A stretch of DNA of 17,875 bases from an uncultured Alphaproteobacteria bacterium (GTDB lineage: Bacteria; Pseudomonadota; Alphaproteobacteria; TMED127), in NCBI GenBank assembly GCA_902567145.1, contig CACFLM010000011.1:1-17875 (forward strand). Reading direction: 5' to 3'. Both the position numbers and the translations under genes were made by a program. Below the pieces are notes generated by a model. The model ran no database searches, had not been told where the DNA came from, and saw nothing but the letters and a program-made list of their open reading frames with translations. Positions 7,442 through 17,293 of the stretch are shown piece after piece (the stretch's first letter is position 1; every line of letters starts with the position of its first letter).

Positions 7442-8143
7442 ATGAGATATTCCATTTTAAAATTTATATTATTTCTTATTTTAACTTTTTCCTACCCAAA
7501 TTTATCGTTTTCAGATAATGATGAAAAAGTTACAGCAATGAAATTAATTCATTCTTCTGAAAAGAGTCTGAAAAAATTAATATCTAATAGTGAACTAACA
7601 GATTTAAAAGATTACCTGAAAAACTCTCGAGCTATTTTAATCTTTCCAGAATTATATGAAGGTGGTTTGATTTTTGGAGCTAAGGGAGGAAATGGTATTT
7701 TATTAATTAGGAGGTCAGAAACCGACTTTTCGGGACCATTCTTTTTTTCAATTGGAGGTCTTAGTTTTGGCTTGCAAATCGGAATAAAATCTGCCCAAGT
7801 TGCGATGACTATAATGACAAATAGGGGGTTGAATTCAATTCTTAAAGAAAGAGTTAAATTAGGAGTTGATGTCGATACGGCTTTGATAAACTCGGGAGTT
7901 GGTTATTCAGCCGAGAGCACAATAAGACTGGCCGATATTTATTCTTTCTCTGATAATGCTGGCTTATTTGTCGGAGGATCACTAGAAGGAACATATCTTC
8001 AACCAAGAAATGACTTAAATAAAGTCATCCATGGCAAGAAGTTTTCGTCTGAAGAAATTTTAAAAGATAAATCAATTGCAAAAGGAATTTCAAGCCTTTC
8101 AAAAATCTTAAATAAGATTGATGATTATCAAAGAATCAGATAG
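7442..8143 (+). CDS. SYLF-domain (Ysc84/DUF500) exported lipid-binding protein
   Basis: A 233-residue protein with a signal peptide (hydrophobic segment about 5-17, probable cleavage near residue 24). From about residue 45 it follows the SYLF/DUF500 domain: SRAILIFPELYEGGLIFGAKGGNGILL (62-88, key residues A64, P69 and GGLIFGAKGG), then SIGGLSFGLQIGIKS, then GVGYSA and DIYSFSDNAGLFVGGSLEGT (165-184). Eukaryotic SYLF domains bind phosphoinositides and bacterial ones are exported, of unclear role. The C-terminal 40 residues are outside the domain. Its last codons overlap the CbiX gene by 23 bases, so the two are probably translated from one message. Confidence 0.9.
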   Translation: MRYSILKFILFLILTFSYPNLSFSDNDEKVTAMKLIHSSEKSLKKLISNSELTDLKDYLKNSRAILIFPELYEGGLIFGAKGGNGILLIRRSETDFSGPFFFSIGGLSFGLQIGIKSAQVAMTIMTNRGLNSILKERVKLGVDVDTALINSGVGYSAESTIRLADIYSFSDNAGLFVGGSLEGTYLQPRNDLNKVIHGKKFSSEEILKDKSIAKGISSLSKILNKIDDYQRIR

Positions 8144-8840
8144 AGATCTAGCAATTGTTTTTTGTGGTCATGGATCTAGAAATTCAGATTACCTATTAGA
8201 AGTTGTTAGACTTAAGGAAATTTTAGCTAAGAGACTTAAAACAAATATTTTTGTATGTTTCATAGAAATAAATAAACCCTCAATTGAAGAATGTATAAAA
8301 GAAGTTAAGAGTGACTATAAGAAAGTTTTAATATTTCCACTACTTTTATTTGAAGGAAGACATTTAAAAAAAGATGTCAATGAAAGAATTTTTAATATAT
8401 TAGGTAATATTAATGAGGACGTTATTTTAATGGACAAACTATCTCTAGTTGACGATATTTTTCCAACTATTAACGATATTGTTATTCATAAAAAATCTAA
8501 TCAGTTTGATATCCTTGTTACTTCTTGTTCTTTTAGTAAAAATAATAAAGTAAAAGAGGAGTTAGAGGCTTATACCAAAAAATTGTCTATTAGCTTAGAT
8601 ATTCCAAAAAATATATTTCATTTTGTAGGAGACGAGAAAAGGGTTCTTGATGAGCTAAATAGCTTAAAAAATCATTCTCTTAAGATCCTCTTACATCCTG
8701 TATTTTTTTTTGGGGGTTATTTGTATAAAAAAAATATCGACACCTTTTCAAAATTACTCACCACAATTAATCTTAGACCACTTTCCCATTACGATAAAAT
8801 CATTGAGACCATTTTTCGTAAATTAATAGTTAATATTTAA
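8121..8840 (+). CDS. CbiX/SirB-type sirohydrochlorin chelatase
   Basis: A 239-residue class II chelatase that inserts Co2+ or Fe2+ into sirohydrochlorin, for cobalamin or siroheme. It is a tandem of two chelatase half-domains. The first holds CGHGSR with His17, PSIEE, and FEGRHLKKD with His81, the two metal-handling histidines. In the second half (about 125-239) these positions have decayed: TSCSFSK replaces GHGSR and GGYLYKK has Tyr200 in place of histidine. That matches the two-lobed bacterial SirB/CbiX form, in which only the N-terminal site works. I prefer the ATG at 8121 over a TTG one codon earlier. A 9-T then 5-G run at 8703-8716 is a possible slippage site. Metal choice cannot be read from sequence. 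Confidence 0.85.
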   Translation: MIIKESDRDLAIVFCGHGSRNSDYLLEVVRLKEILAKRLKTNIFVCFIEINKPSIEECIKEVKSDYKKVLIFPLLLFEGRHLKKDVNERIFNILGNINEDVILMDKLSLVDDIFPTINDIVIHKKSNQFDILVTSCSFSKNNKVKEELEAYTKKLSISLDIPKNIFHFVGDEKRVLDELNSLKNHSLKILLHPVFFFGGYLYKKNIDTFSKLLTTINLRPLSHYDKIIETIFRKLIVNI

Positions 8841-9395
8841 AGTTTGAATTAACTTTTTTATTAATAGATTTCTTGATAAATTTGAGTAGTCAACTATTGT
8901 TTTCCCAGAAAAATCAGTTATTTCATGATTAATATCATGCTGAATCAGAACATTAACAGCATTTACGTTTGCTTTTTCAATACTATGCATTAAGGCGGTC
9001 ATTCCTAATCTATCTTGAAAATTCGGATCCACACCAGACTCAAGTAAATCTTCAATAAGAGAATATTTTTTCATTATAACGTAGTATATTAGTAGAGAAC
9101 TCTTATTAAGTATTTGAGCTTTTGGATTGGCGCCATTCGCAACTAATAGTTTAAACATCTTTCTGTCATCGTTTTCAAGTGCATATGCCAAAGCAACCAA
9201 TTTATCTGAATCTTTATGGTTTATTGCTGCGTCTTTATCCAACATTTCTTCAACTTTCTGATAGTTAGATTTTTTTACAGCCGTCATAAATACTCTATCA
9301 ATCAGAATATCACTGTCATCAACAGAGAAAGCAAATTTACTTGTCATTAATATTAGAAAAATAAAAAAAAAAAATATGTGGTTTTTTATTAACAT
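8823..9395 (-). CDS. Exported ankyrin-repeat protein
   Basis: A 190-residue protein with a signal peptide (very hydrophobic, phenylalanine-rich core 7-17, likely cut near residue 24). About five ankyrin repeats follow, roughly 33-62, 64-95, 97-127, 129-160 and 162-190. The clearest are 64-95 (ALAYALENDDRKMFKLLVAN then GANP) and 129-160 (GMTALMHSIEK). Ankyrin repeats bind proteins, so a periplasmic partner is expected but not identifiable. The core of the signal peptide is encoded by a run of 12 T residues on the coding strand (9363-9374). The gene lies alone on the minus strand between two plus-strand pairs, with an 18-base tail-to-tail overlap with the CbiX gene. Confidence 0.85.
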   Translation of the reverse strand: MLIKNHIFFFFIFLILMTSKFAFSVDDSDILIDRVFMTAVKKSNYQKVEEMLDKDAAINHKDSDKLVALAYALENDDRKMFKLLVANGANPKAQILNKSSLLIYYVIMKKYSLIEDLLESGVDPNFQDRLGMTALMHSIEKANVNAVNVLIQHDINHEITDFSGKTIVDYSNLSRNLLIKKLIQTLNINY

Positions 9396-9416
9396 TTTTC
9401 TTATTCATATCATTAT
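9396..9416. promoter_or_regulatory. Very short divergent gap, ankyrin gene and SUMT-like gene
   Basis: Only 21 bases separate two start codons facing away from each other. That cannot hold two full promoters with leaders, so at least one promoter must lie inside the opposing gene, or transcripts must be nearly leaderless. No Shine-Dalgarno sequence is visible on either side. Confidence 0.35.
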
Positions 9417-10100
9417 ATGATCTCGCAAGGCAAAAAAAAAATCTATTTAATAGGAACAAATCCATCTGATATTCTAGATTGTACTATTCATGCAATTAAA
9501 ACAGTTCAAAACTCTGAATCAATAATAGTCTCAAAAAAAATTGGTAAAAACTTCTTAAAATTAATTAATAATAAAAATATTTACTTCCAAGAGGACCTTT
9601 CAAAAAAAAATGATGTAACTTTGTGGTTAGAAATTATAAAATTATTTAAATATCATAACACTATATCTCAATTATTTAATGGAGATCCTAATATTGATTC
9701 TAGTGGATCAGAACAACAGGACTTCTTCAAAAAAAATGATATCGAATGTGAAATAATATCTGGTGTAATAAAAGTAATAAATTATATGAATATCAATTCA
9801 AATCTACTTACAGATAGGGAGAAAAATTTCTCTTCATCTTTCTTAAAGAAATTTGATAGAGACAAGATTTTTGAAATAGTTAGTAATTTGTATTTTGAGA
9901 AACTTGTTATACTTATACAAAATAAGAATGAGCTTAAACAGATCTGCCTTTTTTTAGAAGACCTATCTTTTAAAAAGAAATTAACATTAAGTTTATTTTC
10001 AGATGGAAAGATAAAGAAAAGTATAAAGTCATACACCAAAATAATTGAGAATTATGATACACCTGCATATATAATAATTGAAAACAATGAAAAAATATAA
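9417..10100 (+). CDS. Divergent tetrapyrrole (uroporphyrinogen III) methylase-like protein
   Basis: A 227-residue protein that reads as a strongly diverged tetrapyrrole methylase, nearest in pattern to SUMT (CobA / CysG C-terminal domain), which makes precorrin-2 from uroporphyrinogen III with SAM. KIYLIGTNPSD (8-18) stands where VYLVGAGPGD is usual. NGDPNIDSSGSEQQDFF (88-104), then IECEIISGV (109-117), parallels KGGDPFIFGRGGEE and the E-VVPG motif. LTDRE (131-135) resembles the LTHR motif, and TPAYIIIE ends the domain. Several glycines of the SAM site are changed, so activity is uncertain. The frame is intact over its full length despite A-runs at 9432-9441 and 9602-9610. It overlaps the SCO1 gene. 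The nearby CbiX chelatase acts one or two steps later in the same pathway, which supports the assignment. Confidence 0.65.
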   Translation: MISQGKKKIYLIGTNPSDILDCTIHAIKTVQNSESIIVSKKIGKNFLKLINNKNIYFQEDLSKKNDVTLWLEIIKLFKYHNTISQLFNGDPNIDSSGSEQQDFFKKNDIECEIISGVIKVINYMNINSNLLTDREKNFSSSFLKKFDRDKIFEIVSNLYFEKLVILIQNKNELKQICLFLEDLSFKKKLTLSLFSDGKIKKSIKSYTKIIENYDTPAYIIIENNEKI

Positions 10101-10689
10101 ATCAATCTTTAAAAAAAATTCTTTTTTGATGATTTCACTAATAATGGTGATATTTATTGGACTAATTATAATAGATAAAGTAAAAAATAGAACTAATAAT
10201 ATGACCACAAATTTAGGTGGAAGTTTCTTACTTACAGATCAGAATAATAATAAATTTGATTCTCAGTCAATAAATAAAAAAAAGCTAATTTATTTTGGAT
10301 ATACTTATTGTCCCGATGTTTGTCCCTTTGACATCTTGAAACTATCGCGCTTTATAGACGAAAACCCTGCAATACTCGAAGACCTAAAATTTATTTTTAT
10401 AACTGTCGATCCTGAAAGAGATCAACCGGAACAAATAAAGAGTTTTCTGGAAAACTTTAACTCCTCTATAATTGGTTTGACGGGTACAAATAAAGAAATA
10501 GAGAGTGTTGTTAGAAAGTTTAGAATCTATGTTAGGAAAAATAAGAGTTCTAAAAAGGATGAGAATTATTTAGTTGACCACAGTTCGCTATTCTTTTTAG
10601 TAGATAAAAATGATAAATATATTTCTCACTTCCGCCCTGATGATTTTCACTCAAAAATAAGCTCTGCTACTCTAAAAAAAATTTTCTAG
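10087..10689 (+). CDS. SCO1/SenC/PrrC copper chaperone
   Basis: A 200-residue membrane-anchored periplasmic protein of the SCO family, which delivers copper to, and reduces, the CuA site of cytochrome c oxidase. One N-terminal membrane anchor lies at about 13-30. The thioredoxin-like domain has FGYTYCPDVCP with the CxxxC pair Cys75/Cys79, FITVDPERD at 104-112, and the third copper ligand His165 in VDHSS. All copper ligands are present. I chose the ATG at 10087; a TTG at 10078 would add three residues. It begins inside the end of the methylase-like gene (14-base overlap). No oxidase subunit gene lies in this window. Its stop overlaps the PBP gene tail by 18 bases. Confidence 0.93.
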   Translation: MKKYKSIFKKNSFLMISLIMVIFIGLIIIDKVKNRTNNMTTNLGGSFLLTDQNNNKFDSQSINKKKLIYFGYTYCPDVCPFDILKLSRFIDENPAILEDLKFIFITVDPERDQPEQIKSFLENFNSSIIGLTGTNKEIESVVRKFRIYVRKNKSSKKDENYLVDHSSLFFLVDKNDKYISHFRPDDFHSKISSATLKKIF

Positions 10690-12546
10690 TATTGATTCAA
10701 ACACATTCTTTTTTGGTTTTACCTTCGACTTTTCAATTATTCTCTTAATCTTGTCACGTGTTTGAAGTAATGCATCTGAATCGTCAATACCATAATTCAA
10801 CGCCTGTGGTTCTATATTGTTATGAGCTTTTTTCATAAACTCTCCCCACAATACAGCAGGAGCAGTCCCGCCAGTAATACTTTCCATAGGAGAATCATCA
10901 TCATTTCCAAACCACACACCAACAACTATATTTGATGTAAAACCAATAAACCATGCGTCTCGAAGTGATTGACTTGTTCCAGTTTTACCAGCAGCTGGTC
11001 TATTAATTTTTGCTTGTTTACCTGTACCACTAACAATAGTTTCCTCCATCATCTCTGTCATAGTTTTAACTATATTAGAACTTATAATTCTTCCAGGACC
11101 TTGAATTTTTCTAGTAAATAGGTTTTTTCCTTCTAAATTTTCTATAGACCTTATACCGTGAACAAATACTCCATTACCGTTATTTGCCAGTACATCATAT
11201 GCTGCAGTCAGTTCTAACAGATTTACTTCTGAAGTGCCTAATGCCAATGATGGTGAATTTAGAATCGGACTAGTTATGCCCATAAGTTTTGCCATTTTAA
11301 TCACTTTTTCCCTTCCTATTTCTTCAGATATTTTTACAGCTATTGTATTAATTGATTTTGAAAAAGCATCTTTTATGCTCACCTCTCCAAGATATTTATC
11401 TTTATAGTTCTTAGGTGACCACCCATTTATATTGATCTTTGAATCTATCATTAGATCTTTCGGATTTAATCCATTCTCAAGTCCAGCAAGGTATACAAAT
11501 AATTTAAATGCAGATCCAGGTTGTCTCTTTGCCTGTGTAACTCTATTAAATTGGGAATCACCATAATCACGACCACCAATCATCGAAATCACACCACCAT
11601 CCAAATCAAGTCCAACTAAAGCCGATTGATCAGCAGATGGATATTTCATTGTTATTCGATTTAAAGATTCTTCAGCAAGTTTTTGAAGCTTAACATCTAA
11701 TGTTGTCCTTACTATTAAATCCTCATTTATCTCACCGACATATGCCTTTACTCTTGGTAGTAACCAATCAACAAAGTAGCGAGTGCTTTTTGGAGGAGTT
11801 GTAAATTTTGAATATTTCTTATTATTAGATTTAGCTTCTTTAACATTAGCTTTGCTGATCATCTTATTTCTCGCCATATTATCAAGAACTAGAGATGCTC
11901 TTTCTTGAGATAAATTTTTATTGGCTATTGGATTGTACCTTGAAGGTGCTTTAAGAAGACTTGCTATTACTGCACATTCATAAAGATTAAGATCCTCTAC
12001 TTTTTTATTAAAATATTTCTCTGAAGCAGCTTGAACACCATAAGTACCGGAGCCTAAATACACTCTATTCAAATAAATACTCAAAATTTGTTTTTTTGTG
12101 AATCGCAATTCAAGCCATAGGCTTAAGATTAATTCATGTAGCTTTCTGGTAAATGACCTTTCGGGTGTCAAAAATAAGTTTTTTGCTAACTGCTGAGTAA
12201 TGGTACTTCCACCTTGGACAATTCTTCTCTCTCTTAAATTTACATAAATTGCCCTTAGGACTCCCTTAAAGTCTACTCCATAATGGTTAAAAAATCTTTT
12301 ATCCTCTGTTACAATCACAGCATTAATCAAGTTTCCAGGTAGTTTGTTATATTTGATTGATTTTCCATAGATATCTCCATACGATGCGATGATTCTTCCG
12401 TCTTTATCTAAGAATGTTATACTTGGCTGTCTTGATATTTGAATAGATTCAGTCTCAGGTAAGTTCAATAACGACCAAGTAACTGCCATGCTTGAAATTA
12501 ATACAAGCCAAATAAAAATGATTAGCAACCAACGTAAAGCCTTCAA
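10672..12546 (-). CDS. Class A penicillin-binding protein, PBP1A family
   Basis: A 624-residue bifunctional peptidoglycan synthase anchored in the inner membrane by one helix (about 5-25). The GT51 glycosyltransferase domain (about 45-225) has EDKRFFNH with catalytic Glu81, QGGSTITQQLAKN at 111-123, and RKLHELILSLWLE (134-146). The transpeptidase domain (about 305-570) has SAFK at 345-348 with acylating Ser345, SIN at 398-400 and KTGT at 521-524. It is much shorter than E. coli PBP1A (850) and lacks the OB-type insert between domains. The tail after 580 is basic. The most likely start is TTG at 12546, because an in-frame stop lies just upstream and no ATG occurs before residue 20. It is the last gene after dnaA-dnaN-recF-gyrB, 33 bases past gyrB. 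Confidence 0.94.
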   Translation of the reverse strand: MKALRWLLIIFIWLVLISSMAVTWSLLNLPETESIQISRQPSITFLDKDGRIIASYGDIYGKSIKYNKLPGNLINAVIVTEDKRFFNHYGVDFKGVLRAIYVNLRERRIVQGGSTITQQLAKNLFLTPERSFTRKLHELILSLWLELRFTKKQILSIYLNRVYLGSGTYGVQAASEKYFNKKVEDLNLYECAVIASLLKAPSRYNPIANKNLSQERASLVLDNMARNKMISKANVKEAKSNNKKYSKFTTPPKSTRYFVDWLLPRVKAYVGEINEDLIVRTTLDVKLQKLAEESLNRITMKYPSADQSALVGLDLDGGVISMIGGRDYGDSQFNRVTQAKRQPGSAFKLFVYLAGLENGLNPKDLMIDSKININGWSPKNYKDKYLGEVSIKDAFSKSINTIAVKISEEIGREKVIKMAKLMGITSPILNSPSLALGTSEVNLLELTAAYDVLANNGNGVFVHGIRSIENLEGKNLFTRKIQGPGRIISSNIVKTMTEMMEETIVSGTGKQAKINRPAAGKTGTSQSLRDAWFIGFTSNIVVGVWFGNDDDSPMESITGGTAPAVLWGEFMKKAHNNIEPQALNYGIDDSDALLQTRDKIKRIIEKSKVKPKKNVFESILENFF

Positions 12547-12579
12547 ATTTTTAATCCAAAGTTAAATTATTAATTATTA

Positions 12580-15006
<2,427 letters not shown>

Positions 15007-15029
15007 CTAAATTGATCTTATCATTATAA

Positions 15030-16175
15030 CTAATTATTAATAACTTTAAACCTATAATCATCAATATTTATGTTGTGAATTACAGACTCAAATTTGTCAG
15101 ATCTTTCTAAAGAATTTGCTCTTACATCGGTCATCCATGTTTGAAGTTTTAATTCGTTTAATCTGTTTGCAATTATAGTTATAAACCTCGAATCTAGGTA
15201 AGAAAAAATATCATCAAGTAAGAACAGAACTTTAGAAATCTTAAGGTTCTCTAAAATATTTAAAAATGAAAAAATTATTGAAATGATTATTATTTTTTGC
15301 TCACCAGTAGAGAAATTCTTTCCTTCTTTAAGTGATTCTTTTTCAAAAACTAGTAAATCCGTCCTATCAATACTAAAATTAGTTCTCCCAGAAACTGAAT
15401 CTTTAATCCTGTTTCTTTTAAGATTTTCAAGAATTAACTCCTCAACATACAGTGCTGGTCTGATCTTTAGGGTTTTATCTGCTAACCCACTCAATTCTAA
15501 ATTAAGCAAAGGAATCTGATCATCAATTTTATAAAAGAAATTATTTAGTGAATTTATAAAGACTCTTCTACTGTCACATATTACGACCCCTATCTCAGAC
15601 ATTTTTTTTTCTATTACATCAAGCCAATTATCATTGTTTTCATTCTGTGTAGTTTTTAAAATTTTTAATCTTTCATTCTTTAATTTTTTATACCCAACTA
15701 ATTTTCTTTTATAAGAATGATCAGTTGCAGATATCATCAGATCCAAGAAATTTCTTCTATCCTCTGGAGCACCCTGAAGAAGATGAGACATTTGGGGTAA
15801 CACCCAGAATGTATTAAAATGATTTTTGGGATTTTCATTCTTTTTCTTGTTGTAGGATACTACTTTTGAAAATACATTCATTTTTTCTTTGATACCAATG
15901 CCAATATCTACAAGCTCTTTTCCATTACAAATATTTAAATTCACTCCAAATAATTCTGATGGTCCCACTAAATTTGTTCGTATTAATTCTGATAAACTTG
16001 CATTTCTAAATCCAGTATTAGAATTTAAAAGCGAAATTGATTCTAAGATGTTTGTTTTCCCAGAACCATTCTTTCCTGAAATCAAAATTATATTTTTGTT
16101 TGGATTGATTTGTAAAAAATTGTGATTTCTGTAATTACTGAGTTTAAGTTGAGTAATCCTAAAATTATTATTCAT
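15030..16175 (-). CDS. recF: DNA replication and repair protein RecF
   Basis: A 381-residue SMC-like ATPase that loads RecA at single-strand gaps together with RecO and RecR. Walker A GKNGSGKT is at 34-41 after the typical N-terminal LKLSNYRNH. LPQMSHLLQGAPEDRRNFLD (126-145) is the RecF-specific segment. The ABC-type signature FSTGEQK is at 288-294 and Walker B, VLFLLDDIFSYLD, at 316-328. The C-terminal QTWMTDV segment replaces the more usual Q-x-F-IT-T run but keeps the position. Length is normal (357-400). The ATG lies 10 bases after the dnaN stop and gyrB follows after 32 bases, consistent with one replication operon. No strong ribosome binding site is visible. Confidence 0.97.
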   Translation of the reverse strand: MNNNFRITQLKLSNYRNHNFLQINPNKNIILISGKNGSGKTNILESISLLNSNTGFRNASLSELIRTNLVGPSELFGVNLNICNGKELVDIGIGIKEKMNVFSKVVSYNKKKNENPKNHFNTFWVLPQMSHLLQGAPEDRRNFLDLMISATDHSYKRKLVGYKKLKNERLKILKTTQNENNDNWLDVIEKKMSEIGVVICDSRRVFINSLNNFFYKIDDQIPLLNLELSGLADKTLKIRPALYVEELILENLKRNRIKDSVSGRTNFSIDRTDLLVFEKESLKEGKNFSTGEQKIIIISIIFSFLNILENLKISKVLFLLDDIFSYLDSRFITIIANRLNELKLQTWMTDVRANSLERSDKFESVIHNINIDDYRFKVINN

Positions 16176-16185
16176 ACGAGAAGTT

Positions 16186-17292
16186 TTAGGCTCTCATCTG
16201 CATAATTAAGAAAATTGTGTTCTTTATTGAAGCGCTTTCCAAGATTGTTGGAGCTGTATCCTTAGAAAAATAAAACTTAACCTTCCCATCTTTTATGATA
16301 TTTAAAACGTCAAGCACATATCTAGAATTAAAATTTATTGAAAATGCTGGTCCATTATACTCAACTTTAACGTTTTCCGTCCCCAAGGATTTTTCTGTTC
16401 CAAATGAACTGACTACGCAAACGTTATTTGAAACATCAAATTTTACCGTCCTAAATTTTTCATTTGAAATTGTGGAGACTCTATCTATGCTTTGGCTAAA
16501 ACTTTTACAATCAACAACCATGATTTGGTCATTAGCTTTAGGAATTACACTTTCATAATCTGGAAATGATGAGTTAATTAATTTTGTTATAATTTTAACA
16601 CTCCCCAAAAGAATTTTTAATCTCGTTTTAGAAAAGTTTAATATTATTTTACCCTCAAATTCTTCAAGAATTTTTGATAATTCAAAAACTGTTTTCTTGG
16701 GAATAATTATACCTTCAAATTCACTAGGAAAATCTTTAGTTAAAGAGCTTTTTGATAATCTATGCCCGTCTGTAGCAACAGTTGAGACCAAGTTTTTACT
16801 CAAATGCAAATAGATGCCATTAAGATATTGTCTTGATTCATCCAAACCCATACAAAACTTACAGTTATCAATCAAATCTTTTAAGAAAATTGATTCTAGT
16901 TCAATTGTAGTTTCCAGCTCATTTATATCCATAACAGGAAAGTCGTCTACAGGAAGTGAAGGTATAGAAAATCTTGATTCATCAAAAGAAACGTATACAA
17001 GATCTACTTTTTCATCTTTACGAATTGTTATATTTGAATTGTCAGGTGCTTTTCTAATTATATCGTAAAATAACTGAGAAGGAACTGTAATTCTTCCAGA
17101 GGCAACCACATTAGATGATAGTGATTCGCTAAGTTCTAATGCAAGGTCGGTAGCAGTGATCTCCAATCCTTTATCATCTGTACATATTATTCTTATATTC
17201 GAAAGGATTGGGATAGTATTCCTTTTCTCAACTACGCTCTGAAAATGATTAAGACAGTCTAAAAGATTCTTTTTAGGAATAGAAAATTCCAT
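16186..17292 (-). CDS. dnaN: DNA polymerase III beta subunit (sliding clamp)
   Basis: A 368-residue ring-forming processivity clamp, with the three repeated domains of about 120 residues expected of the family. Recognisable elements are the N-terminal NTIPILSNI (25-33), ITATDLALE (45-53), GRITVPSQLFYDIIRK (66-81) and TDGHRL at 174-179 on the peptide-binding pocket. The last residues are MQMRA, whereas the family usually ends M-P-M-R plus an aliphatic residue; the proline facing the binding pocket is Gln365 here. It follows the dnaA stop after one base and precedes recF by 10 bases, the standard order. A weak TTAGAG lies upstream of the ATG. Confidence 0.97.
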   Translation of the reverse strand: MEFSIPKKNLLDCLNHFQSVVEKRNTIPILSNIRIICTDDKGLEITATDLALELSESLSSNVVASGRITVPSQLFYDIIRKAPDNSNITIRKDEKVDLVYVSFDESRFSIPSLPVDDFPVMDINELETTIELESIFLKDLIDNCKFCMGLDESRQYLNGIYLHLSKNLVSTVATDGHRLSKSSLTKDFPSEFEGIIIPKKTVFELSKILEEFEGKIILNFSKTRLKILLGSVKIITKLINSSFPDYESVIPKANDQIMVVDCKSFSQSIDRVSTISNEKFRTVKFDVSNNVCVVSSFGTEKSLGTENVKVEYNGPAFSINFNSRYVLDVLNIIKDGKVKFYFSKDTAPTILESASIKNTIFLIMQMRA

Positions 17293-17293
17293 T

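Noticed and set aside
7423..8938. The same 14-base near-palindrome (ATGATTAATATCAT) at 7423-7436 and 8925-8938, a possible operator repeat
   Set aside because: A rough estimate for DNA this AT-rich gives a few chance 14-base matches in 18 kb, and the second copy lies inside the ankyrin coding sequence.
8823..9395. Ankyrin protein as a secreted host-interaction effector
   Set aside because: It has a plain signal peptide and sits among housekeeping genes; no secretion-system or host-association genes are nearby.
9782..10039. Open frame of 85 codons antisense to the methylase-like gene
   Set aside because: Shadow frame, Ser/Phe/Lys-rich because of base composition; the sense frame carries family motifs.
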